Part shown: piece after piece, positions 1 through 6,383 of the stretch
Position numbering within the stretch: position 1 is the first letter of the stretch
How the letters are laid out: the number at the start of each line of letters is the position of its first letter
Source: Trueperaceae bacterium
GTDB taxonomy: Bacteria; Deinococcota; Deinococci; Deinococcales; Trueperaceae
DNA: 7,657 nt
Assembly: GCA_024636105.1 (NCBI GenBank)
Contig: JAGXHO010000092.1
Span: forward strand, 1-7,657
Direction: 5' to 3'
Notes under the pieces: generated by a model
What the model was told of the DNA's origin: nothing
The model's database searches: none
Seen by the model: only the letters and a program-made list of their open reading frames with translations
Program-made: the position numbers and the translations under genes

Positions 1-1591
1 CGACGAGGTCGAGTTCCACCTCGGCCGCCCCGGCGCCGTTCGTGTGCAGCCGCAGGGACGCGACGCCCCTCGGCGTCTCGATCCTCGCGCCGCGAACCGG
101 AGGGTCCACGACCTCGCTGGACCCGGACTCCACCGGACGCTCGGAACGGCGCTCGACCTCGGGTCGCGCCGCGCCCACGGCGCCGTGGGCGCGGTAGGCG
201 GCGAGCGCGAGCGCGACGCTGCGACGGATCTCGTCGAGCCGGACCCGCAAGCGGGCGAGCGCGTCGCCCTCGGGCCAGACGACGGGTTCGAAGCCGAGCG
301 ACCGGTAGCAGGGCTCGTCCAGGCGCGCGTCGCGCACGAGGCCCGCTGCGCGCGCGACCGGGCCGCCGACACCCTCGAGCTCGTCCGCGGCCAGGACGCC
401 GATCCCGGTCAGCCTCCGCGCGAGGAGCGGGGTGCGCGGCACCCGCCGCAGCACGTCCAGGAGCTTGGGCTCCAGTGCGGCGAGGCGGTCGAGATCGCAG
501 CCGGTGCGAAGCCTCAGTTGCCATGCCGAGGCGTGCCGTGCGAGCCATGCGTAGCCGAGGAGGTGGCCGAAGTCCGCCAGCCAGTTCAGGTGGCTCGCGG
601 CTCGCTCGAGTTCGAGCGCCGCGACGTGCCCCAGGTCGAGCGGGGAACCGCCCGCTGCGGCCTCGGCCAGGCGACGGTACGCGGCCGGCGCAAGCGGATG
701 GCGGCGCGCCCACCGTTCGGCGAGGTTGCGCGAGCCGGTCGAGAGGTCCGAGGACGCATCTCGGGAGCCCCCCGGGGACGCGACCTCGACCTGTGCGACC
801 GTATCCCCGTCGAGCCACAGTGTGAGCGCGAGCCCTGAGGGGAGGCCTGGGAAGAACGGTCCGAACGGCGTCTGGACCCGTTCCATCGGCAAGCCGTCGG
901 CCCCCTTCGGAAGGTGCTGGGTGAGCCGAACCATGGACATGAACCCCATGTCCGCACCACCACCCATCGTGGTGTGCTGCATCGCGCCATCGTTCGACGT
1001 GCCGTCGTTCGAGGGCCGCTCGGCCGCGGGGGGCCGTGCGCCGTCGTGCTCCATCCCAGCTGCGGCGTCACCGCTCTCGGGTGGGTGTCCTGCAGGTGCC
1101 ATGGTCCCGGCGTCCGCATCCGCAGGCTTCTTCCTGCGCCGCGTCCGGCGCTTCGGGAGCAGCGCAGCGGCTTCGAACGGCGCGGCCTCCGGCGACCACG
1201 AACCCGCACGCAGGAGCCGACGAATGCGCTCGGTCGCGCCCTCCATGCCCTCCTGGCTCATCGCTCCGGACGCGTCCGGACCCGGAAGTGGCCCGATGAC
1301 TTCAGTGCCGAGGGCGACGATCGCGCGCGGACGCGGCATCTGGGCGTATACGACGGTGGCAGCGGCCCACAGCGCTTCGGGGAGCTCGCCGACGATCAGC
1401 AGCACCGCAGCGTGGCGCGGCGTGGCGACCGGCCGCAGCCCCGCCGACTCGACATCCAGCCCACGGGCCCGAGCAACGTCCATGCCGGGCAGGACGAAGG
1501 CGTCGAGCTGCGGCGGCACGACGAGCGCCAACGAGCGCAGGAGCCCGCGTGGTGCGGCGTTCCTCGCTCCGACGACGGCCGGACGAATCAC
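1..1591 (-). CDS. NuoB-NuoD-like fusion protein of a complex I-related assembly, lacking cluster N2 cysteines (3' end outside window)
   Basis: The frame is open from a GTG at 1591 to the window edge: 530 codons, no stop, third positions nearly all G/C. Residues about 20-105 resemble NuoB: TPRHAAVLLIVGELPE (57-72) and YAQMPRPRAIVALG (82-95) align with the family pattern SPRQADLLIVAGT...YDQMPEPKWVIAMG. No cysteine occurs there, so the four N2 cluster ligands are absent. Residues about 105-215 are a linker with a basic run (147-155) and Met/His residues (M180, H182, M204, H206, M209, M215). Residues about 217-530 resemble NuoD: TPFGPFFPGLPSGLALTL (241-258), ALELERAASHLNWL (325-338), LTGIGVLAADELEGVGGPVA (394-413), GD(442-443)...R...R..E, and ETPRG (505-509). 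The GPxHP...H histidines near the quinone site are replaced. The only cysteines are C365 and C428. GAGG five bases upstream of the GTG supports this start, which overlaps the nuoA stop (GTGA). Complex I family membership is a confident reading; the biochemical role is unknown. The C-terminus and any NuoC, H, L, M, N or I partners are outside the window. Confidence 0.8.
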   Translation of the reverse strand, partial: MIRPAVVGARNAAPRGLLRSLALVVPPQLDAFVLPGMDVARARGLDVESAGLRPVATPRHAAVLLIVGELPEALWAAATVVYAQMPRPRAIVALGTEVIGPLPGPDASGAMSQEGMEGATERIRRLLRAGSWSPEAAPFEAAALLPKRRTRRRKKPADADAGTMAPAGHPPESGDAAAGMEHDGARPPAAERPSNDGTSNDGAMQHTTMGGGADMGFMSMVRLTQHLPKGADGLPMERVQTPFGPFFPGLPSGLALTLWLDGDTVAQVEVASPGGSRDASSDLSTGSRNLAERWARRHPLAPAAYRRLAEAAAGGSPLDLGHVAALELERAASHLNWLADFGHLLGYAWLARHASAWQLRLRTGCDLDRLAALEPKLLDVLRRVPRTPLLARRLTGIGVLAADELEGVGGPVARAAGLVRDARLDEPCYRSLGFEPVVWPEGDALARLRVRLDEIRRSVALALAAYRAHGAVGAARPEVERRSERPVESGSSEVVDPPVRGARIETPRGVASLRLHTNGAGAAEVELDLV

Positions 1592-1977
1592 TGGCGCCTC
1601 AACGCCGCCTGGCTCCAGCCGTACACGAGGCCCAGGAACAGGATCGCGAGGAACACGCCCATGTCCAGCAGTGCGACCATCCCCACCTCGCGGTACACGA
1701 CCGCCCACGGGTACATGTAGGCCATCTCCATGTCGAACGCCAGGAACAGCAGGGCGAAGCCGTAGTAGCGGACGTGGTAGCGGACCCAGACCGGTGAACG
1801 CGACAGCGTGCCGGCCGTGAACGGAACGTCCTTGGCGGGCTCCGGTACCGGCCGCCCGAACGACCGGGCGATGAGGTAGAGCATGGCGACGAAGCCCACG
1901 GTGGCGACCGCCATGCCGAAGAGGAGGGCGTACTGCTGCAGTGGGCTCACGACGTAGGCATCCGTCCGGAGCGCCAC
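1588..1977 (-). CDS. nuoA: NADH-quinone oxidoreductase subunit A-like membrane protein
   Basis: NuoA is a small three-helix subunit of the complex I membrane arm; its first loop borders the quinone chamber. The protein is 129 aa from the GTG at 1977. It has three hydrophobic segments at about 15-37, 68-88 and 98-118. The family core is clear: HVRYYGFALLFLAFDMEMAY followed by MYPWAVVY, which keeps the conserved Asp and Glu of helix 2. The loop motif usually written P-[FY]-E-C-G is P-F-T-A-G here, so both Glu and Cys are lost. The start is uncertain. The GTG at 1977 has no clear Shine-Dalgarno site. The in-frame GTG at 1950 gives a 120-residue protein starting MSPLQQYALL, a typical NuoA length and beginning. 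The stop overlaps the start of the NuoB-NuoD-like gene by four bases, implying translational coupling, and the YHS gene ends 49 bases upstream. The family assignment is secure, but membership of a normal NADH dehydrogenase is doubtful given its partner. Confidence 0.88.
   Translation of the reverse strand: MALRTDAYVVSPLQQYALLFGMAVATVGFVAMLYLIARSFGRPVPEPAKDVPFTAGTLSRSPVWVRYHVRYYGFALLFLAFDMEMAYMYPWAVVYREVGMVALLDMGVFLAILFLGLVYGWSQAALRRQ
1597..1600 (-). promoter_or_regulatory. Ribosome binding site GAGG for the NuoB-NuoD-like gene
   Basis: GAGG lies inside the last codons of nuoA, five bases before the GTG at 1591. It supports starting the fusion protein at the GTGA overlap rather than at an internal codon. 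Confidence 0.5.
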
Positions 1978-2026
1978 GGCGATTCGGACGGACGGCGCAT
2001 AGCCATCCCCGGCGACTCCACGAGAC

Positions 2027-2185
2027 TTACTGCGCCTTTATGTACGCAGCGGGGTTCTGCTCGAACGCCTGTTTGCAACCGGGCGAGCAGAAGAAGTACT
2101 CTTCGCCCTCGTGTTCGCTGACGAGCCCCTGGGCATCGGCCTGATCCTCGTCGACTTCCATTCCGCAAACGAGATCTTTCGCCAT
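2027..2185 (-). CDS. Small YHS-domain protein, probable metal binder
   Basis: A 52-residue protein made of a single YHS domain. It starts MAKDLVCGMEVDED and ends with YFFCSPGCKQAFEQNPAAYI. The family marks are C7-G8-M9 and the C33-S-P-G-C37 pair after two phenylalanines. YHS domains occur alone or attached to copper-transporting P-type ATPases and other metal proteins, and are thought to bind metal through these cysteines; which metal is not shown here. There is no signal peptide or membrane helix, so it is probably cytosolic. The ATG at 2185 is preferred over an in-frame upstream start at 2230 because GGAGGT sits five bases before it. It is the first gene after a 120-base gap and is followed 49 bases later by nuoA, so it may lead the complex I-like transcription unit. 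Its place there may mean metal delivery or sensing for that assembly, which is inference. Confidence 0.88.
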   Translation of the reverse strand: MAKDLVCGMEVDEDQADAQGLVSEHEGEEYFFCSPGCKQAFEQNPAAYIKAQ

Positions 2186-2190
2186 CTGGA

Positions 2191-2196
2191 ACCTCC
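2191..2196 (-). promoter_or_regulatory. Ribosome binding site GGAGGT for the YHS gene
   Basis: A full GGAGGT five bases before the ATG at 2185. It decides the start of the YHS protein at MAKDLVCGM and excludes the 15-residue upstream extension. Confidence 0.7.
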
Positions 2197-2258
2197 AATG
2201 GAAACGAATCGATCGGATGGGGAGCCTCACACGGATCGTCGTTCGGTACGGCTAGTTC

Positions 2259-2264
2259 ATCGTA
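2259..2264 (-). promoter_or_regulatory. Possible -10 element (TACGAT) ahead of the YHS gene
   Basis: In the 120-base gap (2186-2305) the minus strand reads TACGAT, four of six bases of the bacterial -10 consensus. A poor -35 (ACGGCA, three of six) lies 17 bases upstream. Transcription would start near 2252, giving a leader of about 65 bases. The gap is less GC-rich than the genes. A palindrome, GGGTCGACCC (2271-2280), falls in the spacer and could be an operator or chance. This is a weak call, since promoters in high-GC bacteria often depart from this consensus. Confidence 0.22.
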
Positions 2265-2305
2265 TCCGATGGGTCGACCCGTGCCGTGACGTAATCGAGG
2301 GGTGG

Positions 2306-4645
2306 TCACGCCTGCGTGCGCACTTCGTCGGCGAGCGTCGCCCGCCTCAGGTCGCGCAGCGCCGGCGTGCACGCCGCGAGCGTGACCGCGACGAGCCCAA
2401 CCAGCGTGGCGGCGAGAGGCTCGGCGCGCAGCGCGACGCCGCCCGGCAGGAGCTCCCCTGAGTCGCTCAATGCGATTCGGGCCACGGCCCACGCGATCGG
2501 GACGGCGAACGGGACGGCGAGCAGGGAGACGGTCAGCGCTTCGAACCGGAAGAGGCGGGCGACCTGGGCGTGCTGGAAGCCGAGGGCGCGCAGCGTCGCG
2601 AGTTCGGGGCGCCGCTCGAGCGCGGTGATCGTCACCGTGTTGAACACGAGCGCGAAGCCGAGGACGATGGCGAACAGTTCGATGAGTCCGATGATCGTTC
2701 GGGTGAGGCCGAAGACCCGCGCCAGGTCAGCGTTCTCGGAAGCCCGGTCGTCCACTCGGGCGACGTCGCCGCGGTCCCTGAGGACGGCGGCGACGTCCGT
2801 CGCCGCGCCGGGTGCGAACGAGACGAGCGCGGCCGTGACCGGCGGTGGCGCCGTGGGCAGGTCGAACCCCAGGAGCGTGCGGGCGACCTCTCCGACGACC
2901 GCCGGTGGCGTGAGCAGGCGTCGTGCGTCCTCGATCGCCACGACGATGGGGCGCCCGAGCGGATAGTCCACGCGACCATCGATCGTCAGGTCGATGGAGG
3001 CGAGGGGGCCACGGATGGAGACGTCGCCGTCGGCCTCGGGGAGGCCCGTCGCCAGCCGAGCGCGTCCAGGCGGGGGCACGGGCAGGTCGAGCAGCGACGA
3101 GCCGGCTGCGAGACCGACGACGTAGGTGCGTCGCTCGTTCGCGCCGAGAGTCGCGACCACGGGCAGTTCGACGAGCGGCTCCACGCGAGCGACGCCGGCC
3201 ACGGACCGAAGCTCGTCGACCCAGGCCGGCGACCCGAGCGTGCGGGGCGTCACGCGCACGTCGTACGCGCGCACCGCGCGGACCCGGTCCTCGACGGCGG
3301 TCATCTCGGCGAGAAGGAGCAACGGAGCGAGCGCCAGGACGAGGGCGAAGACGATCCCGAGGACGGTCAGCGCGGTGCGCCCGGGTCTGCGCCGCAAGTT
3401 CCGGAACACCATCGCGACGGTCGAGGGCAGGCGGCTCGGCGCGCCCGAGCGGGGTCCGCCACCACGCGGTACGGGCGGAGCGGCCGGTCGCATCGCCACG
3501 ACCGGGGGCAGCTGGGCGGCCCGGAGCGACGGCACCAACCCGGCAGCGAAGCCCGCGACCAGGCTCGCCGCGATGCCGAGGAGGGCGACGTCCCAGCGCC
3601 ATAGCTCCGCGCCGATGGGCGTGCCGAGATCGGCCGCGAAGATCCGGCGGACGAACCGCGCCAGCGGCAGGCCGAGTGGGACGCCGACGCCGGCGCCGAC
3701 GGCGGCGACCGCCAGCGGGTAGACGAGGTAGTGCGCCGCGAGGCGCGCCTTTCCGACCCCGAACGCTCGCAGCAGGCCGATGATCCCCCGCTCGCGGTGC
3801 ACGACGCGCGACACGAGAATCAGGCCACCGAGCGACCCACCGACGAGGAACAACAGCGGAAACACGAGGGCCGCACCGCTCAAGGTGTCGAGGTGCGAGC
3901 GGACGTTGCGCACGCTCGCCAACTCGCCTCCGCGTACGACGTCGACGCGGTAGCGGCGCAGGAGCTTGCGGACCGCCTCATCGACGGCGTCGGCATCGGC
4001 GTCGGCGGCGAGTTCGATGGCGATCTCCGTCACGCCGGCCTCCCGACCCAGGAGGCGCGCCGCCGTGGCGGGCGGCACGTACGCCACCAGGTACGTCGCC
4101 GGCATCGCCATGAAGCCGCGCTCGGGGATCATCGAGAGATGTTCGGGTTGACGCGCGGTTCCGACCACGTCGAGTTCGGTCACGGCGTTGCCCGGTGCGC
4201 GAAGGCGCAGCGTCGCCCCCGGAGCCAGCGCGTGGGGCGACGACGCAGTCTCGGCGATCAGGGCCTCGTCCGCGCCCGGTCGGTAGCGGCGGCCTCGTGC
4301 GACCTCGAGGCGGCCCACGAGGGCGTCCGCAGCGACGCCCATCACGCGCACGGCGACGCCAGGGTGGTCGACCGCCGAAGCTTCGAAGGCGACGCGTCCT
4401 TCGGCGGCCGCCACACCCGGCAGGTCGGCGACGTCGTCCACGACCGATGCGGGTGCGAAGGTCACGCGGGCCACCAGGTCGGGGAGCCCCAAGCGGTCGT
4501 ACAGGGCGTCCGTCGCGGGTACGAGGCCGACGAACGAGCTTCGGACGCCGACGAACACGCCGACGCCGAGCGCGAACACGGCGACCAGCATCGCCGCTTG
4601 ACCCGGATGGCGCGCGAGGTCGCGGAGCGCCTTCCGGACCAGCAT
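2306..4645 (-). CDS. ABC transporter permease with two FtsX/MacB-type units
   Basis: This 779-residue protein is the membrane half of a MacB/LolCDE-type ABC system. Such systems are mechanotransmitters that act on lipoproteins, peptides or drugs at the outer face of the membrane rather than pumping through a channel. Predicted helices lie at about 17-37, 258-279, 306-328, 353-372, 424-446, 648-671, 702-725 and 743-763. This is the two-times-four layout of tandem FtsX permeases, with large extracytoplasmic domains between helices 1 and 2 of each half (about 40-255 and 450-645). Each half carries the FtsX signature after its second helix: GLLRAFGVGKARL (290-302) and ERRPELATLRALGF (677-690). 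The ATG at 4645 overlaps the ATPase stop by one base (TGATG), indicating translational coupling. The length is usual for fused permeases and nothing appears broken. The substrate cannot be inferred. I see no separate periplasmic adaptor gene next to it. Confidence 0.93.
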   Translation of the reverse strand: MLVRKALRDLARHPGQAAMLVAVFALGVGVFVGVRSSFVGLVPATDALYDRLGLPDLVARVTFAPASVVDDVADLPGVAAAEGRVAFEASAVDHPGVAVRVMGVAADALVGRLEVARGRRYRPGADEALIAETASSPHALAPGATLRLRAPGNAVTELDVVGTARQPEHLSMIPERGFMAMPATYLVAYVPPATAARLLGREAGVTEIAIELAADADADAVDEAVRKLLRRYRVDVVRGGELASVRNVRSHLDTLSGAALVFPLLFLVGGSLGGLILVSRVVHRERGIIGLLRAFGVGKARLAAHYLVYPLAVAAVGAGVGVPLGLPLARFVRRIFAADLGTPIGAELWRWDVALLGIAASLVAGFAAGLVPSLRAAQLPPVVAMRPAAPPVPRGGGPRSGAPSRLPSTVAMVFRNLRRRPGRTALTVLGIVFALVLALAPLLLLAEMTAVEDRVRAVRAYDVRVTPRTLGSPAWVDELRSVAGVARVEPLVELPVVATLGANERRTYVVGLAAGSSLLDLPVPPPGRARLATGLPEADGDVSIRGPLASIDLTIDGRVDYPLGRPIVVAIEDARRLLTPPAVVGEVARTLLGFDLPTAPPPVTAALVSFAPGAATDVAAVLRDRGDVARVDDRASENADLARVFGLTRTIIGLIELFAIVLGFALVFNTVTITALERRPELATLRALGFQHAQVARLFRFEALTVSLLAVPFAVPIAWAVARIALSDSGELLPGGVALRAEPLAATLVGLVAVTLAACTPALRDLRRATLADEVRTQA

Positions 4646-5433
4646 CACGAACTCCGCGGGCGGCCGACCTCGCCGCCGTGCGGCGAGCGATCGCCCACCA
4701 TGCGTCCGTCCGCGAGCGTGAGCACGCGGTCGGCGCGGTCGGCGATCGAGGCGTCGTGCGTGACGAGGACCACCGTGCGGCCCTCGTCGCGCGCCAGCCG
4801 CTGGAGCAGCGCCAGGACCTCGGCTCCGGTCGCGGAATCGAGGCTTCCGGTGGGCTCGTCCGCGAGGATGACGCTCGGGTTCTTCACCAGAGCGCGCGCC
4901 ACCGCGACGCGCTGCTGTTCGCCGCCCGACAGCTGGCCGGGGAAGTGCGCCGCGCGCGCGGCCAAGCCCACGCCGCGGAGCAGTTGGGCCACGTCGCGCG
5001 GCTCGGCCACCAGGTCGGCGGCGAGCCGGACGTTCTCTTCGGCGGTGAGCGTCGGGATCAAGTTGAAGAACTGGAACACGAAGCCGACCTGGTCGCGGCG
5101 GAAGCGGGTGCGGCCGCGGTCGTCCAGGCCGCCGAGGTCGAGCCCACCGACGCGGACGCTGCCCTCGGTCGGTACGTCCAGCGCACCGACCAGGTTCAGG
5201 AGCGTGGTCTTGCCCGAGCCGGACGGTCCGAGGACGACGACGAACTCGCCCGCCATGAGGTCGAGGCCGACGCCGTCGAGTGCACGAACGCGCGTCGCGC
5301 CATGGCCATACGTCATGGCGACGCCGCGCAGGGAAACGTCGCCAGCGGCCGCAGGCGACGTGGCGGGCGTCCCTTCTCCTCCGTGCGGGCGTCGCGTCGT
5401 GGACGCGACGATGCGTTCGGGTTCGGCGGGCAT
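4645..5433 (-). CDS. ABC transporter ATP-binding protein, MacB/LolD type
   Basis: A 262-residue ATPase that powers the permease encoded directly downstream. All ABC motifs are present: Walker A GPSGSGKT (69-76), Q-loop Gln121 in FQFFNLIP, signature LSGGEQQR (168-175), Walker B VILADEP (188-194), D-loop SLDS (197-200) and H-loop His226. The [13 protein letters not shown] stretch and [10 protein letters not shown] are typical of the MacB/LolD/FtsE subfamily. About 30 residues at the N-terminus, before the nucleotide-binding fold, are Ala/Pro/Arg-rich and probably disordered. The ATG at 5433 is preferred over the GTG at 5442, because GGAGGT lies seven bases before the ATG while the GTG would sit inside that site. 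The gene begins 24 bases after the aldolase stop, so co-transcription with the glycolytic genes is likely, though no functional connection is evident. Confidence 0.95.
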   Translation of the reverse strand: MPAEPERIVASTTRRPHGGEGTPATSPAAAGDVSLRGVAMTYGHGATRVRALDGVGLDLMAGEFVVVLGPSGSGKTTLLNLVGALDVPTEGSVRVGGLDLGGLDDRGRTRFRRDQVGFVFQFFNLIPTLTAEENVRLAADLVAEPRDVAQLLRGVGLAARAAHFPGQLSGGEQQRVAVARALVKNPSVILADEPTGSLDSATGAEVLALLQRLARDEGRTVVLVTHDASIADRADRVLTLADGRMVGDRSPHGGEVGRPRSS

Positions 5434-5440
5434 CGCGGTC

Positions 5441-5446
5441 ACCTCC
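5441..5446 (-). promoter_or_regulatory. Ribosome binding site GGAGGT for the ABC ATPase
   Basis: A perfect GGAGGT seven bases before the ATG at 5433. It places the start at MPAEPER and argues against the GTG at 5442, which overlaps the site. Confidence 0.7.
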
Positions 5447-5457
5447 GGGGGCCGGCG

Positions 5458-6345
5458 TCAGGCTTCGTCGCGGACGGTCGCTACCAGCTGGCGCGCGAGG
5501 GTGAGCGCTTCGTCGTAAGGCCGATGCCAGACGTTGCGGCCGAAGATGACGCCGGCGCACCCCGCTCGAAGCACGAGGCGGGCCTGGTCGAGGGCCTCCT
5601 CCGGGAGCATGCGGGCGCCACCCGACGCGATCACGAGGGTGCGACCGGCCGCGGTCACCACGCGCCGCATCGCCTGCTCCTGGTCGAGCACGAGGTCGCG
5701 GTACGGGCCAGGGTAGGACGGCGCGTTCACCGGGGCGTACGACGGCACGTTGACCTTGACGACGTCGGCGCCGAGCTCATGGGCGGCGCGTGCGGCGTAC
5801 TCGACCGCGTAGGGCGAATCGCGCCCGCCCGCAGCCTCGATGTCGCGGCCGCGGGGATAGGCCCACACGATCAGCGGGAGCCCGTAGCGATGCGCCTCCT
5901 CGCGAACCCGCGCGAGTTGCGCGATGTCGCGGTCCTGCGCGGGCGAACCGACGTACAGGGTGTAGCCCACGGCTGCGGCGTTCAGTCGGAGCGCGTCCTC
6001 GACGCTACCCGTTAGGGGACTGAACGCCTCGTCGTCGCTCGGCACGCCCGTCTTGCCGTTGAGCTTGAGGACCAGAGTGAGGCGCGCGACGTGGTCGGGC
6101 AGGTACGCCTCGGCGAGGCCGACGTGCGTCGCGATGGCCGAGAAGCCGCCATCGACCGCCAGGCGGAACTGGTGGTGCGGGTCGGCGGACTCTGGTGCGT
6201 CGAGGAAGTCGATGGGGCCGTGCTCGAGGCCCTGATCGATCGGCAGGATCGCCAGCCGGCCGCCGGTGCGGTCCAGAAGTGACAGGAGGCGGCTTCTGCG
6301 GCCGGTCGGAAGGTGCTTGATGGCGTCGCGGAAGACGTCGGTCAT
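5458..6345 (-). CDS. Class I fructose-bisphosphate aldolase, DhnA/FbaB (archaeal) type
   Basis: Cleaves fructose 1,6-bisphosphate to dihydroxyacetone phosphate and glyceraldehyde 3-phosphate, or the reverse, through a lysine Schiff base in the cytosol. The 295-residue protein reads as a DeoC/FbaB-family barrel. Motifs in order: LPIDQGLEHGP (34-44, with the Asp-Gln-Gly strand typical of the family), KLNGKTG (94-100), WAYPRG (161-166, the position of the catalytic Tyr), ADVVKVNVP (193-201, with Lys197 as the likely Schiff-base residue), ASGGAR (240-245) and IFGRNVW (267-273, phosphate binding). The start at 6345 is supported by AAGGAG five bases upstream. The gene follows the GAPDH gene by 38 bases. 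Its neighbour GAPDH uses the aldolase product, so the pair forms one pathway segment. Related barrels include 2-amino-3,7-dideoxy-D-threo-hept-6-ulosonate (ADH) synthase and LsrF-type thiolases. The pairing with GAPDH favours FBP aldolase, but substrate specificity is not proven by sequence. Confidence 0.86.
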   Translation of the reverse strand: MTDVFRDAIKHLPTGRRSRLLSLLDRTGGRLAILPIDQGLEHGPIDFLDAPESADPHHQFRLAVDGGFSAIATHVGLAEAYLPDHVARLTLVLKLNGKTGVPSDDEAFSPLTGSVEDALRLNAAAVGYTLYVGSPAQDRDIAQLARVREEAHRYGLPLIVWAYPRGRDIEAAGGRDSPYAVEYAARAAHELGADVVKVNVPSYAPVNAPSYPGPYRDLVLDQEQAMRRVVTAAGRTLVIASGGARMLPEEALDQARLVLRAGCAGVIFGRNVWHRPYDEALTLARQLVATVRDEA

Positions 6346-6383
6346 GGGGACTCCTTGGGCGCGCGGACCCTCAGGGACCCGGA

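Noticed and set aside
1..1591. Reading the NuoB-NuoD-like gene as a pseudogene because its metal ligands are missing
   Set aside because: The frame is uninterrupted for 530 codons with strong G/C third-position bias, a coupled start and many kept family motifs, which fits a functional divergent protein better than decay.
44..1820. Long open frames on the plus strand (44-838, 726-1820, 914-1720)
   Set aside because: The frames at 44-838 and 914-1720 sit in the same codon register as the minus-strand NuoB-NuoD-like gene. Their first codon bases, not their third, are almost all G/C, as expected for mirror frames. The products are Arg/Gly-rich with no recognisable family.
2186..2230. Fifteen-residue N-terminal extension of the YHS protein from 2230
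   Set aside because: GGAGGT lies inside this stretch at the right distance from the ATG at 2185, and the extension is not part of the YHS domain.
4646..5560. Upstream extension of the permease frame beyond the ATG at 4645
   Set aside because: The extension overlaps the ABC ATPase and reads as Arg/Pro-rich noise. The TGATG junction with the ATPase stop gives a natural start.
3731..6015. Long plus-strand frames opposite the permease, ATPase and aldolase
   Set aside because: They are antisense to three genes with complete family motifs, their proteins are low-complexity and Arg/Ala-rich, and no motif or ribosome site supports them.
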